Part shown: positions 14,614 through 23,990 of the stretch, piece after piece | Layout: each line of letters starts with the position of its first letter | Position numbering within the stretch: position 1 is the stretch's first letter | Assembly (NCBI RefSeq): GCF_014656475.1 | Contig: NZ_BNCM01000015.1 | Coordinates: 27,170-91,169 of the forward strand | Length of the DNA: 64,000 bases | From: Sinomonas cellulolyticus | GTDB taxonomy: Bacteria; Actinomycetota; Actinomycetes; Actinomycetales; Micrococcaceae | Direction: 5' to 3' | Program-made: the position numbers and the translations under genes | The notes under the pieces: model-generated | What the model was told of the DNA's origin: nothing | Database searches by the model: none | What the model saw: the letters and a program-made list of their open reading frames with translations, nothing else

Positions 14614-16666
14614 GGCCGCGGCTCCGCAGATGAGCCACAAACAGATCCTGGAGGCCCTCACCGGCCTCCTTGCAGCATTCTTCACGGCGATCCTGTCCTC
14701 GACGATCGTCGCGAACGCGCTGCCCACCATCATGGCGGACCTCAAGGGCACCCAGACCGACTTCGCCTGGGTCATCACGGCGGCCCTCCTCGCGAACGCC
14801 GTCACCACCCCCATCTGGGGCAAGCTCTCGGACCTGTTCGACAAGAAGTTCCTCACCCAGCTGAACATCGTGGTGTTCGTGGCAGGCTCGGTCCTGGCCG
14901 GGTTCGCGCAGAACATCCCGTGGCTCATCGGCGCCCGCGTCATCCAGGGCGTGGCGATGGGCGGCCTCACGGCAATGGCCATGGCGATCATCGGCACGAT
15001 GATCCCGCCCCGCGACCGGGGCAAGTACAACGGCTACATGGGCGCGGTCATGGCGGTCGGCACGGCCGGCGGCCCGCTCCTGGGCGGCTTCATCGTGGAC
15101 TCGCCGCTGGGCTGGCGCTGGACGTTCTTCGTGTGCGTCCCGCTCGCCGTCGTGGCGCTGATCCTCATCCAGGTCACGCTGAAGATCAAGCACGTCAAGC
15201 GCGTGGCGAAGATCGACTGGCTCGGCTCGATCCTGCTCACCGCCTCCGTCTCCACGCTCCTCATCTGGGTCTCGTTCGCCGGCAAGGCGGACTACTACGA
15301 CTGGTGGAGCTGGCAGACCGCCGCGATGGTGGGCGGTTCGGTCCTGGGCCTGATCCTCCTCGTCATCGTCGAGTCGCGGGTCGCGATGCCGATCATCCCG
15401 CTCAAGATCGTCGCCAACCGGACCACGGCTCTGAGCATCGTGGCGTCCGGCGCGGTCGGTGTGGCGATGTTCGCCTCGTCCTCCTACCTCGGCCAGTACT
15501 TCCAGGTGGCCCGCGGTGCGACCCCAACAGAGGCCGGGCTCCTGACCCTGCCGATGATCGCGGGCAACTTCCTCGGATCGGTCGTCTCGGGCCAGCTCAT
15601 TTCCCGCTACGGCAAGTGGAAGCGGTTCCTGATCCTCGGCGCGGTCCTGACCATCGTGGGCCTGGGCATGCTCGGCACGATCGACCACTCCACCGACCTG
15701 TTGCTCGCGGGCGTGTACACGTTCGTGCTCGGCACGGGCCTCGGCATGACCATGCAGAACCTCGTGCTCGGCGTGCAGAACACGGTCCGCGCCTCTGACA
15801 TCGGGACGGCCAGCTCCACTGTCGCGTTCTTCCGCTCGGTCTTCGGCGCGATCGGGGTCTCGGTGCTCGGCGCCGTCCTGAGCAACCGCTCGAGCGACCT
15901 CGTGGTGCAGGGCCTCGCCGACCACGGCATCAAGGCCCCCGCGGGGTCGGCCGGCGGCAGCATGGACCTCAAGGACATGCCGGCTCCGATTGCGGACATC
16001 GTCCGCGGCGCGTTCGGCGATGCGACGGCAGAGGTGTTCCTCATCGCCGCGGTGATCGCGGTGGCGTCGCTGCTGGCGGTCCTGTTCATCAAGGAGGTCC
16101 CACTGCGCCGCACGGTGGACATCGTCAAGCCCGCCCAGGAGGCGGCCGGCGCGGCTCCCGTTGCTGCGGCTCCTGCCGCTGTGGCGGCTCCCGTGGCCCA
16201 GCTCGCCGCGGAGCCTCCCGCGCACGACGGCGCGTCCTCGCCTGAGGCGAGCGGCTCGCCGTCGTCCGCTCCGAGTCAGGCAGCGCTGCGCCACGCGGCG
16301 ATCCGCGAGGCCCTCGCCGGCCCTGAGCACGGTTCCGAGCTGGACAGCGAGCTCCAGCTGCTGCTGGCGGACGCCGAGTCCCGGCAGGCAGCCGCGCCGG
16401 TCGAGGCGCCCAGCCTCGCCGTCCTCCAGGAGACGCAGCGGCTCCTGGCCGCGCAGCAGGTCCAGCTGGGCCAGCTGTTCTCCCGGGTCGCCGACCAGCT
16501 CGAGGTGCAGCAGCGGATCGCCGCGGAGCAGAGCCGGACGGCCAAGGCCCAGGCTGAGACGGCCGCGGGACTCGCCGCGATCCAGGCCGAGCTCGCGGCG
16601 GAGCGGGAACTCCAGAAGGAGGCGGCGCTGTACCTCGCGACGCGCGGCCGCCACACCGCGAGCTGA
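14600..16666 (+). CDS. DHA2-family (EmrB/QacA-type) multidrug MFS transporter with coiled-coil tail
   Basis: A 688-residue drug:H+ antiporter. Residues ~15-500 hold about 14 membrane helices with DHA2 signatures (NALPTIMADL, WVITAALLANAVTTPIWGKL, RVIQGVAMGG). The start is TTG 14600, which has a perfect AGGAGG 6 nt upstream and overlaps the MarR gene; the open frame to 14387 is not used. Family members normally end soon after helix 14. Here ~190 more residues follow: an Ala/Pro-rich linker (about 505-570), then a charged helical segment rich in Gln, Glu and Ala with heptad character (about 610-680, LQETQRLLAAQQVQL). This tail would be cytoplasmic. A hairpin at 16718 ends the operon. Confidence 0.9.
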   Translation: MQPAEAAAPQMSHKQILEALTGLLAAFFTAILSSTIVANALPTIMADLKGTQTDFAWVITAALLANAVTTPIWGKLSDLFDKKFLTQLNIVVFVAGSVLAGFAQNIPWLIGARVIQGVAMGGLTAMAMAIIGTMIPPRDRGKYNGYMGAVMAVGTAGGPLLGGFIVDSPLGWRWTFFVCVPLAVVALILIQVTLKIKHVKRVAKIDWLGSILLTASVSTLLIWVSFAGKADYYDWWSWQTAAMVGGSVLGLILLVIVESRVAMPIIPLKIVANRTTALSIVASGAVGVAMFASSSYLGQYFQVARGATPTEAGLLTLPMIAGNFLGSVVSGQLISRYGKWKRFLILGAVLTIVGLGMLGTIDHSTDLLLAGVYTFVLGTGLGMTMQNLVLGVQNTVRASDIGTASSTVAFFRSVFGAIGVSVLGAVLSNRSSDLVVQGLADHGIKAPAGSAGGSMDLKDMPAPIADIVRGAFGDATAEVFLIAAVIAVASLLAVLFIKEVPLRRTVDIVKPAQEAAGAAPVAAAPAAVAAPVAQLAAEPPAHDGASSPEASGSPSSAPSQAALRHAAIREALAGPEHGSELDSELQLLLADAESRQAAAPVEAPSLAVLQETQRLLAAQQVQLGQLFSRVADQLEVQQRIAAEQSRTAKAQAETAAGLAAIQAELAAERELQKEAALYLATRGRHTAS

Positions 16667-16717
16667 CTCCGGCGGGCGCCCCGGCGGCGCCCCGCCGGAA
16701 CGACTGAGCGCACCTTC

Positions 16718-16754
16718 CGGGAGCCTGCGGACACAGCGTGTCCGCAGGCTCCCG
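16718..16754 (+). terminator. Strong terminator hairpin after the efflux pump
   Basis: A perfect 17-bp stem (16718-16734 with 16738-16754) closes on a 3-nt AGC loop, starting 51 nt after the transporter stop. The stem begins CGGGAGCCTGCGGACAC. It is followed by ATTAGT rather than a long T run. A further GC hairpin lies just upstream at 16671-16699. Confidence 0.75.
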
Positions 16755-16847
16755 ATTAGTCCTCAAGACTGATGCCGCCCGCGGGGGCCCGGGCCTACGC
16801 TTGACACGGCCCTCCGGCATCCCGGGGGCCCAGGACGAAGGACTTCG

Positions 16848-18614
16848 ATGCTCCTCACACTCATCAGGCGCTACAGCGCCCGCTACTGGCCATGGATCCT
16901 CGCCGTGGTCGTCTTCCAACTCGCCACCACCATCGCGACGCTGTACCTGCCGAGCATCAACGCCCAGATCATCGACCAGGGCGTCGCCAAGGGCGACACG
17001 GACTACATCTGGCGCCAGGGCGGCCTTATGCTCGGCATCGCCCTCCTCCAGGTGGCCACCGCGATCGCCGCCGTCTACTTCGGCTCGAAGACCGCGATGG
17101 CGTTCGGCCGGGACCTGCGCCAGGGCGTGTTCCGCAAGGTCACCTCGTTCTCCGCGCAGGACCTCCAGCGCTTCGGCGCCCCCACGCTCATCACGCGCGG
17201 CACCAATGACGTCCAGCAGGTCCAGATGGTCATGCTCATGGGCCTGAACTTCATGGTCTCCGCGCCCATCATGTGCGTGGGCGGCATCATCATGGCCCTC
17301 AACGAGGACGCCGGGCTCTCGTGGCTCGTCTGGGTCTCGGTGGGCGTGCTGTTCGCTGTGGTCGGCTTCCTCGTGTACCTGCTCATGCCGCTGTTCCGGA
17401 AGATGCAGGGCCGGATCGACAGCATCAACGGCGTGCTGCGCGAGCAGATCATCGGCATCCGCGTGGTCCGCGCGTTCGTGCGGGAGCACTTCGAAGAGGA
17501 GCGCTTCGCCGAGGCGAACAGGTCCCTCACGGACATCTCGCTGAAGGTCGGGCAGATCTTCGTGCTCATGTTCCCGATCATCATGCTCCTGCTGCAGGCC
17601 GCCACCGCCGCCGTGCTGTTCTTCGGCGGCCACCGCGTGGACAGCGGCGACATGCAGATCGGCTCCCTGACCGCCTTCATGCAGTACCTCCTGCAGATCC
17701 TCATGGCCGTCATGATGGGCACCTTCATGGCGATGATGATCCCGCGCGCGTCCGTGTGTGCCGACCGCATCGGCGAGGTGTTCGCGGCCGAGGACTCGAT
17801 GCACGATACGGACCAGCCCGTGGTTCCCGAGAGGTCCGAGGGCGTCGTGGAGTTCCGCAACGTCTCCTTCGCCTACCCGGGCGCGGAGGAGCCGGTGCTC
17901 ACCGGCATTTCGTTCACCGCGCGGCCTGGGCAGACGGTCGCGATCGTCGGCTCGACCGGGTCGGGCAAGACGACGCTGCTCAATCTCGTCCCGCGCCTCT
18001 ACGATGCCGCGGAGGGCGAGGTGCTGCTCGACGGCGTGCCGGTCGCCCGGATGCCCCGGAGCGAGATCACCTCGCGCGTGTCCATGGTGCCCCAGCGCCC
18101 CTACCTGTTCTCCGGGACCGTGGCGCACAACCTCCGTTTCGGAGACGAGTCCGCGTCCGACTCCCGGCTGTGGCAGGCCCTCGAGGTCGCCCAGGGCGCC
18201 GAGTTCGTCCGCGCCAAGGAGGAGGGACTGGAATCGCCCATCTCGCAGGGCGGGACGAACGTCTCGGGCGGCCAGCGGCAGCGCCTCTGCATCGCGCGGG
18301 CCGTCGTCGCCGATCCGAAGGTGTACCTGTTCGATGATTCGTTCTCCGCACTCGATGTCGAGACCGAGGCGCGGCTCCGCCGCGCCCTCCGGGAGCACAC
18401 GCGCGAGGCGACCGTGATCGTCGTCGCCCAGCGCGTCTCCACGATCATGGGCGCCGACCAGATCCTGGTCCTCGACGACGGCAAGATCGTGGACCGCGGC
18501 ACCCATGCCGAACTCCTCGAGACCTCGCCGACCTACCAGGAGATCGTCCAGTCGCAGATCAGCGCCGAAGAGGTCGCCAGCGCCGCGGGCGCGGGAACGG
18601 GGGAGACGGCATGA
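16848..18614 (+). CDS. ABC exporter half-transporter, degenerate-site subunit
   Basis: A 588-residue type IV ABC exporter half: six membrane helices (1-310), then a nucleotide-binding domain. Walker A is GSTGSGKTT (near residue 368) and the signature VSGGQ (near 468) is canonical. The Walker B motif reads LFDDS, with Asp in place of the catalytic Glu, and the H-loop reads AQRVST, with Gln in place of His. These two changes mark the non-hydrolysing site of heterodimeric exporters such as TM287/288 and BmrCD. AAGGA precedes ATG 16848. It overlaps the partner gene by 4 nt. The substrate (drug, peptide or lipid) is unknown. Confidence 0.93.
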   Translation: MLLTLIRRYSARYWPWILAVVVFQLATTIATLYLPSINAQIIDQGVAKGDTDYIWRQGGLMLGIALLQVATAIAAVYFGSKTAMAFGRDLRQGVFRKVTSFSAQDLQRFGAPTLITRGTNDVQQVQMVMLMGLNFMVSAPIMCVGGIIMALNEDAGLSWLVWVSVGVLFAVVGFLVYLLMPLFRKMQGRIDSINGVLREQIIGIRVVRAFVREHFEEERFAEANRSLTDISLKVGQIFVLMFPIIMLLLQAATAAVLFFGGHRVDSGDMQIGSLTAFMQYLLQILMAVMMGTFMAMMIPRASVCADRIGEVFAAEDSMHDTDQPVVPERSEGVVEFRNVSFAYPGAEEPVLTGISFTARPGQTVAIVGSTGSGKTTLLNLVPRLYDAAEGEVLLDGVPVARMPRSEITSRVSMVPQRPYLFSGTVAHNLRFGDESASDSRLWQALEVAQGAEFVRAKEEGLESPISQGGTNVSGGQRQRLCIARAVVADPKVYLFDDSFSALDVETEARLRRALREHTREATVIVVAQRVSTIMGADQILVLDDGKIVDRGTHAELLETSPTYQEIVQSQISAEEVASAAGAGTGETA

Positions 18615-20668
18615 GCCGGGACAAGGCACAGGCGGCGGACAAGGCACAGGCGGCGGACAAGGCACACGCACCCGCGGCTCCGGACGAGGAGGCCGAGGAG
18701 ACCGAGACGCCCCGCTCGGGCGGCGGGTTCGGGCAGCAGATGCCTGCCCGGAAGGCGAAGAACTTCCGCGCGAGCGCGGTGCGGCTCGCCGGGCTGATCC
18801 GGCCCGAGATGGGCTGGATGGCTGTGGTCGTCGCGTTCATCATCGTCTCGGTGGTCCTGTCCGTGATCGCCCCGAAGATCATGGGCCGCGCGATGGACAT
18901 CATCTTCGCGGGCGTGATCGGCAAGCAGATGCCGGCCGGCGTCACGAAGGACCAGGTCATCGCGGGCCTGCGCGCCCAGGGCCAGAACAACTTCGCGGAC
19001 ATGCTCTCGGCCATGAACCTCGTGCCCGGGCAGGGCATCGACTTCAACGAGCTGACGTTCATCATCGCCGTCATCCTCGTCATGTACTCCGTGGCGAGCC
19101 TGTTCATGTGGGCCCAGGGCTTCATCCTCAACCGCGTGGTCATGCGGGTCGTCTACGGTCTCCGGCGCGAGGTGGAGGAGAAGCTCAACCGGCTCCCTCT
19201 CGGCTACTTCGACACACGCCAGCGCGGGGACCTGCTCTCCCGGGTCACCAACGACGTGGACAACGTCCAGCAGGCCCTCCAGCAGGCGTTCTCCCAGCTG
19301 CTGTCCTCGATCCTGCAGGTGCTCGGCATCATCGTCATGATGTTCATCGTCTCGTGGGAGCTTGCCCTCATCGCGCTCGTCGCGCTGCCCCTCTCCGCGC
19401 TGGTGACCGGCGTGATCGGCGCCCGGAGCCAGAAGCTCTTCCAGGCGCAGTGGCGGGACACGGGCATCCTGAACGGTCACATCGAGGAGTCCTTCTCCGG
19501 GCACGAGCTCGCGATCCTCTTCGGCCGCCGTGAGGAGATGGTGGACGGCTTCGACCGCAAGAACGAGGAGCTCTACAAGGCCTCGTTCGGCGCCCAGTTC
19601 GTCTCGGGCATGATGTTCCCGATCATGAACTGGATCAGCTACCTGGCCTACGTGGGCATCGCGGTCGTCGGCGGGCTCCGCGTCGCCGGCGGCCAGATGA
19701 CCCTCGGCGACGCGACCGCGTTCATCCAGTACTCGCGGCAGTTCACCCAGCCGCTGGGCCAGATTGCCGGCATGGCCAACATGCTCCAGTCCGGCGTCGC
19801 CTCTGCCGAGCGCGTGTTCGAGCTATTGGACGCCGACGAGCAGGAGCCCGAGACCGCCACGTCACACCTGCCGGCGGTCACGGACGGCCACGTTGACTTC
19901 GAGCATGTGACGTTCTCCTACTCCGAGGACAAGCCGCTCATCGAGGACCTGTCGCTCACGGCGGAGCCAGGCCAGACGGTCGCGATCGTGGGCCCGACCG
20001 GCGCCGGCAAGACGACGCTGGTGAACCTCGTGATGCGGTTCTACGAGATCCAGTCCGGGCGGATCCTCCTGGACGGCGTGGACATCCGCGACCTGTCGCG
20101 CGCCGAGCTGCGCTCGAAGGTGGGAATGGTCCTCCAGGACGCGTGGCTGTTCGGCGGGACGATCTACGACAACATCCGCTACGGCAACCTCGATGCGACC
20201 GAGGAGGAGGTCATGGCCGCGGCCAAGGCCACCTACGTGGACCGCTTTGTCCGCTCGCTCCCGGACGGCTACCAGACCGTCATCGACGAGGAGGGAACGA
20301 ACATCGCCGCCGGCGAGAAGCAGCTCATCACCATCGCACGGGCGTTCGTCTCCAACCCCTCCCTGCTGATCCTCGACGAGGCGACCTCGTCCGTGGACAC
20401 CCGGACCGAGCTGCTGGTGCAGAAGGCGATGGCCGCGCTGCGGACGGACCGGACCTCGTTCGTGATCGCCCACCGGCTTTCCACGATCCGGGACGCCGAC
20501 ACCATCCTGGTCATGGAGAACGGCCGGATCGTCGAGCAGGGCCAGCACGGCGACCTCCTCGAACGCGGCGGCGCCTACCACCGGCTCTACATGAGCCAGT
20601 TCGCGGGAGGCATCGACTTCGAGGCGGAGGAGGCGGCGGCCTCCGCCGGCGCGGCACCTCGCACCTAG
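18611..20668 (+). CDS. ABC exporter half-transporter, catalytic-site subunit
   Basis: A 685-residue partner of the preceding half-transporter. Residues 1-60 are a hydrophilic extension with an 18-bp-encoded repeat (DKAQAA twice, then DKAHAP). Six helices follow, with a long loop after the first, then the ATPase domain. Walker A GPTGAGKTT (near 462), Walker B LILDEATSS with the catalytic Glu, and H-loop AHRLST are intact. The signature, however, is AAGEK instead of LSGGQ. That signature faces the partner's degenerate Walker sites, so both defects fall in the same composite site and the other site stays fully canonical. This supports one heterodimeric exporter. Confidence 0.93.
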   Translation: MSRDKAQAADKAQAADKAHAPAAPDEEAEETETPRSGGGFGQQMPARKAKNFRASAVRLAGLIRPEMGWMAVVVAFIIVSVVLSVIAPKIMGRAMDIIFAGVIGKQMPAGVTKDQVIAGLRAQGQNNFADMLSAMNLVPGQGIDFNELTFIIAVILVMYSVASLFMWAQGFILNRVVMRVVYGLRREVEEKLNRLPLGYFDTRQRGDLLSRVTNDVDNVQQALQQAFSQLLSSILQVLGIIVMMFIVSWELALIALVALPLSALVTGVIGARSQKLFQAQWRDTGILNGHIEESFSGHELAILFGRREEMVDGFDRKNEELYKASFGAQFVSGMMFPIMNWISYLAYVGIAVVGGLRVAGGQMTLGDATAFIQYSRQFTQPLGQIAGMANMLQSGVASAERVFELLDADEQEPETATSHLPAVTDGHVDFEHVTFSYSEDKPLIEDLSLTAEPGQTVAIVGPTGAGKTTLVNLVMRFYEIQSGRILLDGVDIRDLSRAELRSKVGMVLQDAWLFGGTIYDNIRYGNLDATEEEVMAAAKATYVDRFVRSLPDGYQTVIDEEGTNIAAGEKQLITIARAFVSNPSLLILDEATSSVDTRTELLVQKAMAALRTDRTSFVIAHRLSTIRDADTILVMENGRIVEQGQHGDLLERGGAYHRLYMSQFAGGIDFEAEEAAASAGAAPRT
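18620..18666 (+). repeat. 18-bp direct repeat inside ABC subunit N-terminus
   Basis: GACAAGGCACAGGCGGCG occurs at 18620-18637 and 18638-18655, and its first 11 bases recur at 18656-18666. It encodes (DKAQAA)n, so slippage would change length without breaking the frame. Confidence 0.8.
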
Positions 20669-20717
20669 GCCGCGGCCCTCGACGCGCTAGGGGGCCGCCA
20701 CTCACCCTCCGTCGGAG

Positions 20718-21038
20718 CTATCCCTCGGGGGCGAGCTCCACGCGGATGCCGTCCAAGGCGGCGTCGTGCTCGATCTGGCACGAGAGGCGCGAGCCGCACT
20801 CGCGGAACCCCTCGGCGTCGGCCAAGAGCTCGGCCTCGTCCTCGCTGCGGTCGCCGAGCCCCGCGGCGACGGGCTCCTCGAGGAACACGTGGCACGTCGC
20901 GCACGAGGCGGTGCCCCCGCACGAGGCCAGGACTGGCAGGTCGTTGTCCCGGAGGACCTCCATGAGGGTCTGGTCCTCATCCCAGATCAGGGAGTGCTGG
21001 GTGCCGTCGCGGTCGACGGCGGTAATGGTCGTGGGCAT
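20718..21038 (-). CDS. [2Fe-2S] ferredoxin, P450 redox partner type
   Basis: A 106-residue plant/adrenodoxin-type [2Fe-2S] ferredoxin. The cluster cysteines are present as CGGTASCATC (Cx5Cx2C, near residues 41-49), with the fourth in RLSCQI (near 86); this spacing is that of putidaredoxin-like proteins. ATG 21038 has AAAGG about 8 nt upstream. It is the last gene of the P450-reductase-ferredoxin run, 56 bp after the reductase. It would carry electrons from the FAD reductase to the P450. The gene is convergent with the ABC exporter, with only 49 bp between. Confidence 0.9.
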   Translation of the reverse strand: MPTTITAVDRDGTQHSLIWDEDQTLMEVLRDNDLPVLASCGGTASCATCHVFLEEPVAAGLGDRSEDEAELLADAEGFRECGSRLSCQIEHDAALDGIRVELAPEG

Positions 21039-21094
21039 GTCAGTGGCCTTTCGGTGTGTTCGGGAGGGGAGGGCGTGCCCGGGAAGGCGGCCGC

Positions 21095-22399
21095 TCAGAG
21101 GACGGGCTCGAGGGACTCCTCGGCGAGGACAGCGGCCTGGTCGAGGGGGAGGGCAGGGTCGGCGGCGAGGTTCGCGTCGAGGACGGCGCGCCGGGCCACG
21201 AGCCGCTTGCCGGCGTTGAAGTCGGCGAGCGAGCCGACTGTGTCGACGGCGGCGATCCGCCCCGCCCGCAGGTAGACGACCGAGAACTTCCCGCTCTCGG
21301 GGTCGCCTCGCAGGATCACCTCGTCGTCCGGGTGCCGGACGCCTGCGGTCTGCAGCCGGACGCCGTGCTGGACGGTCCAGAACCACGGCACCTCAGGCGC
21401 CGGCGGCTCGTGGCCGGTGATGTCCGCGGCGATGGCCTCGGCCTGGGCCCGCGCGTTCTGGATGCACTCGAGGCGCTGGCTCGCGCCGTCGTACAGGCTC
21501 GCGAACCGGGTGGCGTCGCCGGCTGCGTAGATGTCCGGGTCGGAGGTCCGGCCGGCGGTGTCGACGAGGATTCCGTCCGAGACCTCCAGCCCGGCCCCGG
21601 CCGCGAGACCCTGCTCGGGGACCACCCCGATCCCGGCGATGACGACGTCGGCGCGGTGCCGCGCGCCGTCGGCGGTCACGACCCACTCGACGCGGCCGGT
21701 GCCGTCGGAGGAAGTGGGGCCCTCGATCGCGGTGACGGCGGCTCCGAAGCGGAACTCGACGCCGGCCGCGCGATGCCGGTCCTCGAAGAAGCGCGAGACG
21801 GGCGCGCTCGTCACGCGGCTCATGACCCGGTCCTGGAACTCGAGCACCGTGACCGAGCAGCCGCGCTTCGCCGCCGCGGCGGCGACCTCGAGCCCGATGT
21901 ACCCCGCGCCGATGACGACGACGTGCCGCGCCGCGGCCTCGGTGGCCGGGGCCGGCGCGAGCTCGGCCGCGAGGCGTCGGGCGTCCGGGAGGGTCTTGAG
22001 CATGAGGACGCCGTCGAGGTCGGAGCCGGGAACGGTGAGTCGGCGCGGCGTCGAGCCGGTGGCGAGGACGAGCTTCGCGTAGGGCAGCGCCCGGCCGTCC
22101 GCGAGCCGCACCTCGCGGCGGCCGCGGTCGATCGAGGCGGCGGTCCCCTGGACCCGCTCGATCCCGCGGGACTCGAACCACGAGGCCTTGCGCATCGGCA
22201 CGGGCTCGGCCGGCGCGCCGGGAGCGAGGAGGTCTTTCGAGAGCGGCGGGCGCTCGTAGGGCAGCTGCCCCTCGGCGTCGACCAGGACGATTCTGCCTTC
22301 CCATCCGCGCGACCGCAGGCCCGCGGCGACGCCCACGCCGGCATGGCCGGATCCGACGATGACCACGGCGGGTCCTGTGGGCTGTGCGGTCTCACTCAT
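21095..22399 (-). CDS. NAD(P)H:ferredoxin reductase, FAD-dependent
   Basis: A 434-residue reductase of the putidaredoxin reductase/rhodocoxin reductase type. It has an N-terminal FAD motif GSGHAGVGVA (near residue 16), the PYERPPLSK phrase typical of this group, a second dinucleotide motif GAGYIGLEVAA (near 155) for NAD(P)H, and YAAGDAT (near 290) contacting FAD. The C-terminal reductase domain includes WFWTVQHG. Its start overlaps the P450 stop by 8 nt, so the two are coupled. Electrons would flow NAD(P)H, this protein, the ferredoxin at 20718, then the P450. Confidence 0.92.
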   Translation of the reverse strand: MSETAQPTGPAVVIVGSGHAGVGVAAGLRSRGWEGRIVLVDAEGQLPYERPPLSKDLLAPGAPAEPVPMRKASWFESRGIERVQGTAASIDRGRREVRLADGRALPYAKLVLATGSTPRRLTVPGSDLDGVLMLKTLPDARRLAAELAPAPATEAAARHVVVIGAGYIGLEVAAAAAKRGCSVTVLEFQDRVMSRVTSAPVSRFFEDRHRAAGVEFRFGAAVTAIEGPTSSDGTGRVEWVVTADGARHRADVVIAGIGVVPEQGLAAGAGLEVSDGILVDTAGRTSDPDIYAAGDATRFASLYDGASQRLECIQNARAQAEAIAADITGHEPPAPEVPWFWTVQHGVRLQTAGVRHPDDEVILRGDPESGKFSVVYLRAGRIAAVDTVGSLADFNAGKRLVARRAVLDANLAADPALPLDQAAVLAEESLEPVL

Positions 22400-23729
22400 G
22401 GTGTCCCTCCGGGGTGTTGCGGGCCGCGAGCGTCACGACGAGGCGCTCGGGTCCCGAGTTGGTCAGGTTGTTGCCGCGCACGTACTCGATCTCGTGCGCG
22501 GGGTCCAGCGCGGCGTGCGCGAGGCGGCGGCCCAGGAGCTCAGCTGTCACGCGCGTCTCGAGCCGCGCGAGCGGCGCGCCGAGGCACGCGTGCACGCCGT
22601 GGCCGAACCCGAGGTGGCCGGTGGTGTCGCGGTCGATGTCGAACACGCCGGGGTTCGGGTACTTCGCGGCGTCGTGGTTGGCGGCGGCGGGCATGAGGCG
22701 CACGATTGCGCCCTTCGGAAGGGTCACCCCCGCGACCTCGACCTCCTCGGTCGTGATCCGAGAGACCCGCTGCACGGTGCCGCGGTAGCGGGCAAGCTCC
22801 TCGACGAATGCCTCGGCGTCCGCGGGCTCGGCGTGGAGGCGGTCAAGGAGGTCCGGCTGCTCGGCGACGACGCGGAACGCGTTGGCGAGCAGGATCGTCG
22901 TCGTGTCGTGCCCGGCGATGAACACGAACGCGCACAGCTCCTTGGCCTCCTTCTCGGAGAGCTGCCCCTCCTTCCACATGCGTGCGATGTGCCCGCCCAC
23001 GGACTCGTTGCCCTCCGCGTGGAGGCGCTCCATCGTGTCCTTGAGGTACGCGAAGAACGCGTGCGCGCTCTCCTCGTCCGTGCCGGTGCCCGGGGCGTTG
23101 CGCGCCAGACGGCCGAAGTAGCTGAACGTCTCGTCGGACCAGAACTTCATCTTCTCGAAGTCCTCGGCCGGCACGTCGAGCAGGGCGCTGATCGTGGACA
23201 TGCTCAGCGGGATCGCGTAGTCCTCGACGACGTCCCCGCCGCCGCGCGCGATGAGCCCGTCGAGGAGCTGCTCCGCCGTTTCCCGGATGCGGCCCTCGAA
23301 GAGGCTGATCGCCTTGGGCGTGAACGCCTTCGCCACAATCTGGCGCAGCCGTCCGTGGTCCGGCGAGTCCATGAGCGTCAGGAACGTGAGCGGGACCGGC
23401 TTGACCACATCAGAGGAGAAGACCTTCGGCGCCCGGAGCGCCTTGCGGACGTCTTCGAAGCGGGAGATGAACCACACGTCGGAGACCGGCGACGCCGCCC
23501 GCAGCACCGGCGCGTTCTCGAGCATCCAGCGGTAATGCGCGTACGGGTCGCCCTGGCTGCCGTCATCGACGACCTTGAAGGGCTCGAGGCCCGCGGGCCA
23601 CTCGAGCTCGTGGGAGTAGGGCGGCAGCTGGGGCGCTTCGGTGCGCACGACGCCGTTCTGGCCGCCAGCGCTGGGGGCGTCACCGGCGGCGTCGGCCGCC
23701 ACTCCGGTGAAGGGGCAGGTTATGGTCAT
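22392..23729 (-). CDS. Cytochrome P450
   Basis: A 445-residue soluble bacterial class I P450. The I-helix oxygen-activation motif AGHDTT lies near residue 268, the K-helix ExxR in EELAR near 310, and the heme loop FGHGVHACLG near 375-384 with the proximal Cys. ATG 23729 has a full AAGGAGGT 4 nt upstream; the frame to 23936 is leader. It heads a three-gene unit with its own reductase and ferredoxin, so it is a self-sufficient hydroxylation module. It lies directly downstream of a dehydrogenase operon, which suggests that its substrate or product belongs to that pathway. Comparison with the terpene and alicyclic P450s (CYP101, CYP111, CYP176 groups) would be the natural test. Confidence 0.93.
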   Translation of the reverse strand: MTITCPFTGVAADAAGDAPSAGGQNGVVRTEAPQLPPYSHELEWPAGLEPFKVVDDGSQGDPYAHYRWMLENAPVLRAASPVSDVWFISRFEDVRKALRAPKVFSSDVVKPVPLTFLTLMDSPDHGRLRQIVAKAFTPKAISLFEGRIRETAEQLLDGLIARGGGDVVEDYAIPLSMSTISALLDVPAEDFEKMKFWSDETFSYFGRLARNAPGTGTDEESAHAFFAYLKDTMERLHAEGNESVGGHIARMWKEGQLSEKEAKELCAFVFIAGHDTTTILLANAFRVVAEQPDLLDRLHAEPADAEAFVEELARYRGTVQRVSRITTEEVEVAGVTLPKGAIVRLMPAAANHDAAKYPNPGVFDIDRDTTGHLGFGHGVHACLGAPLARLETRVTAELLGRRLAHAALDPAHEIEYVRGNNLTNSGPERLVVTLAARNTPEGHHE

Positions 23730-23877
23730 GATGACCTCCTTCCGGCCGCAGGCGTGCGGCATTGCACGCGGTGCGGTTTCAAGGGGACGTCGGGGGCGGC
23801 TGCTGCGCCGCCTCCCGTGACGCTGATCACGTCGTTGCATCGAGTCTGTCCTGACTTCGGACACGATCACAGGCACC

Positions 23878-23894
23878 CTTCCGGTAGTCGGAAG
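23878..23894. promoter_or_regulatory. Candidate IclR operator upstream of the P450
   Basis: CTTCCG-GTAGT-CGGAAG is a perfect 6-bp dyad in the 261-bp gap between the IclR gene and the P450. It resembles the palindrome at 31531-31547 (TTCC.G...C.GGAA). Both lie upstream of transcription units in the same cluster, next to IclR genes. Confidence 0.45.
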
Positions 23895-23990
23895 AATTGG
23901 TGGCCGGCACCGCGCGACGATCGCTCGACGAGCCACATCCGCAAGGTCGAGAAGTCACTGACGCAGGCGTGACTCCTCGGTGCGGCCGGG

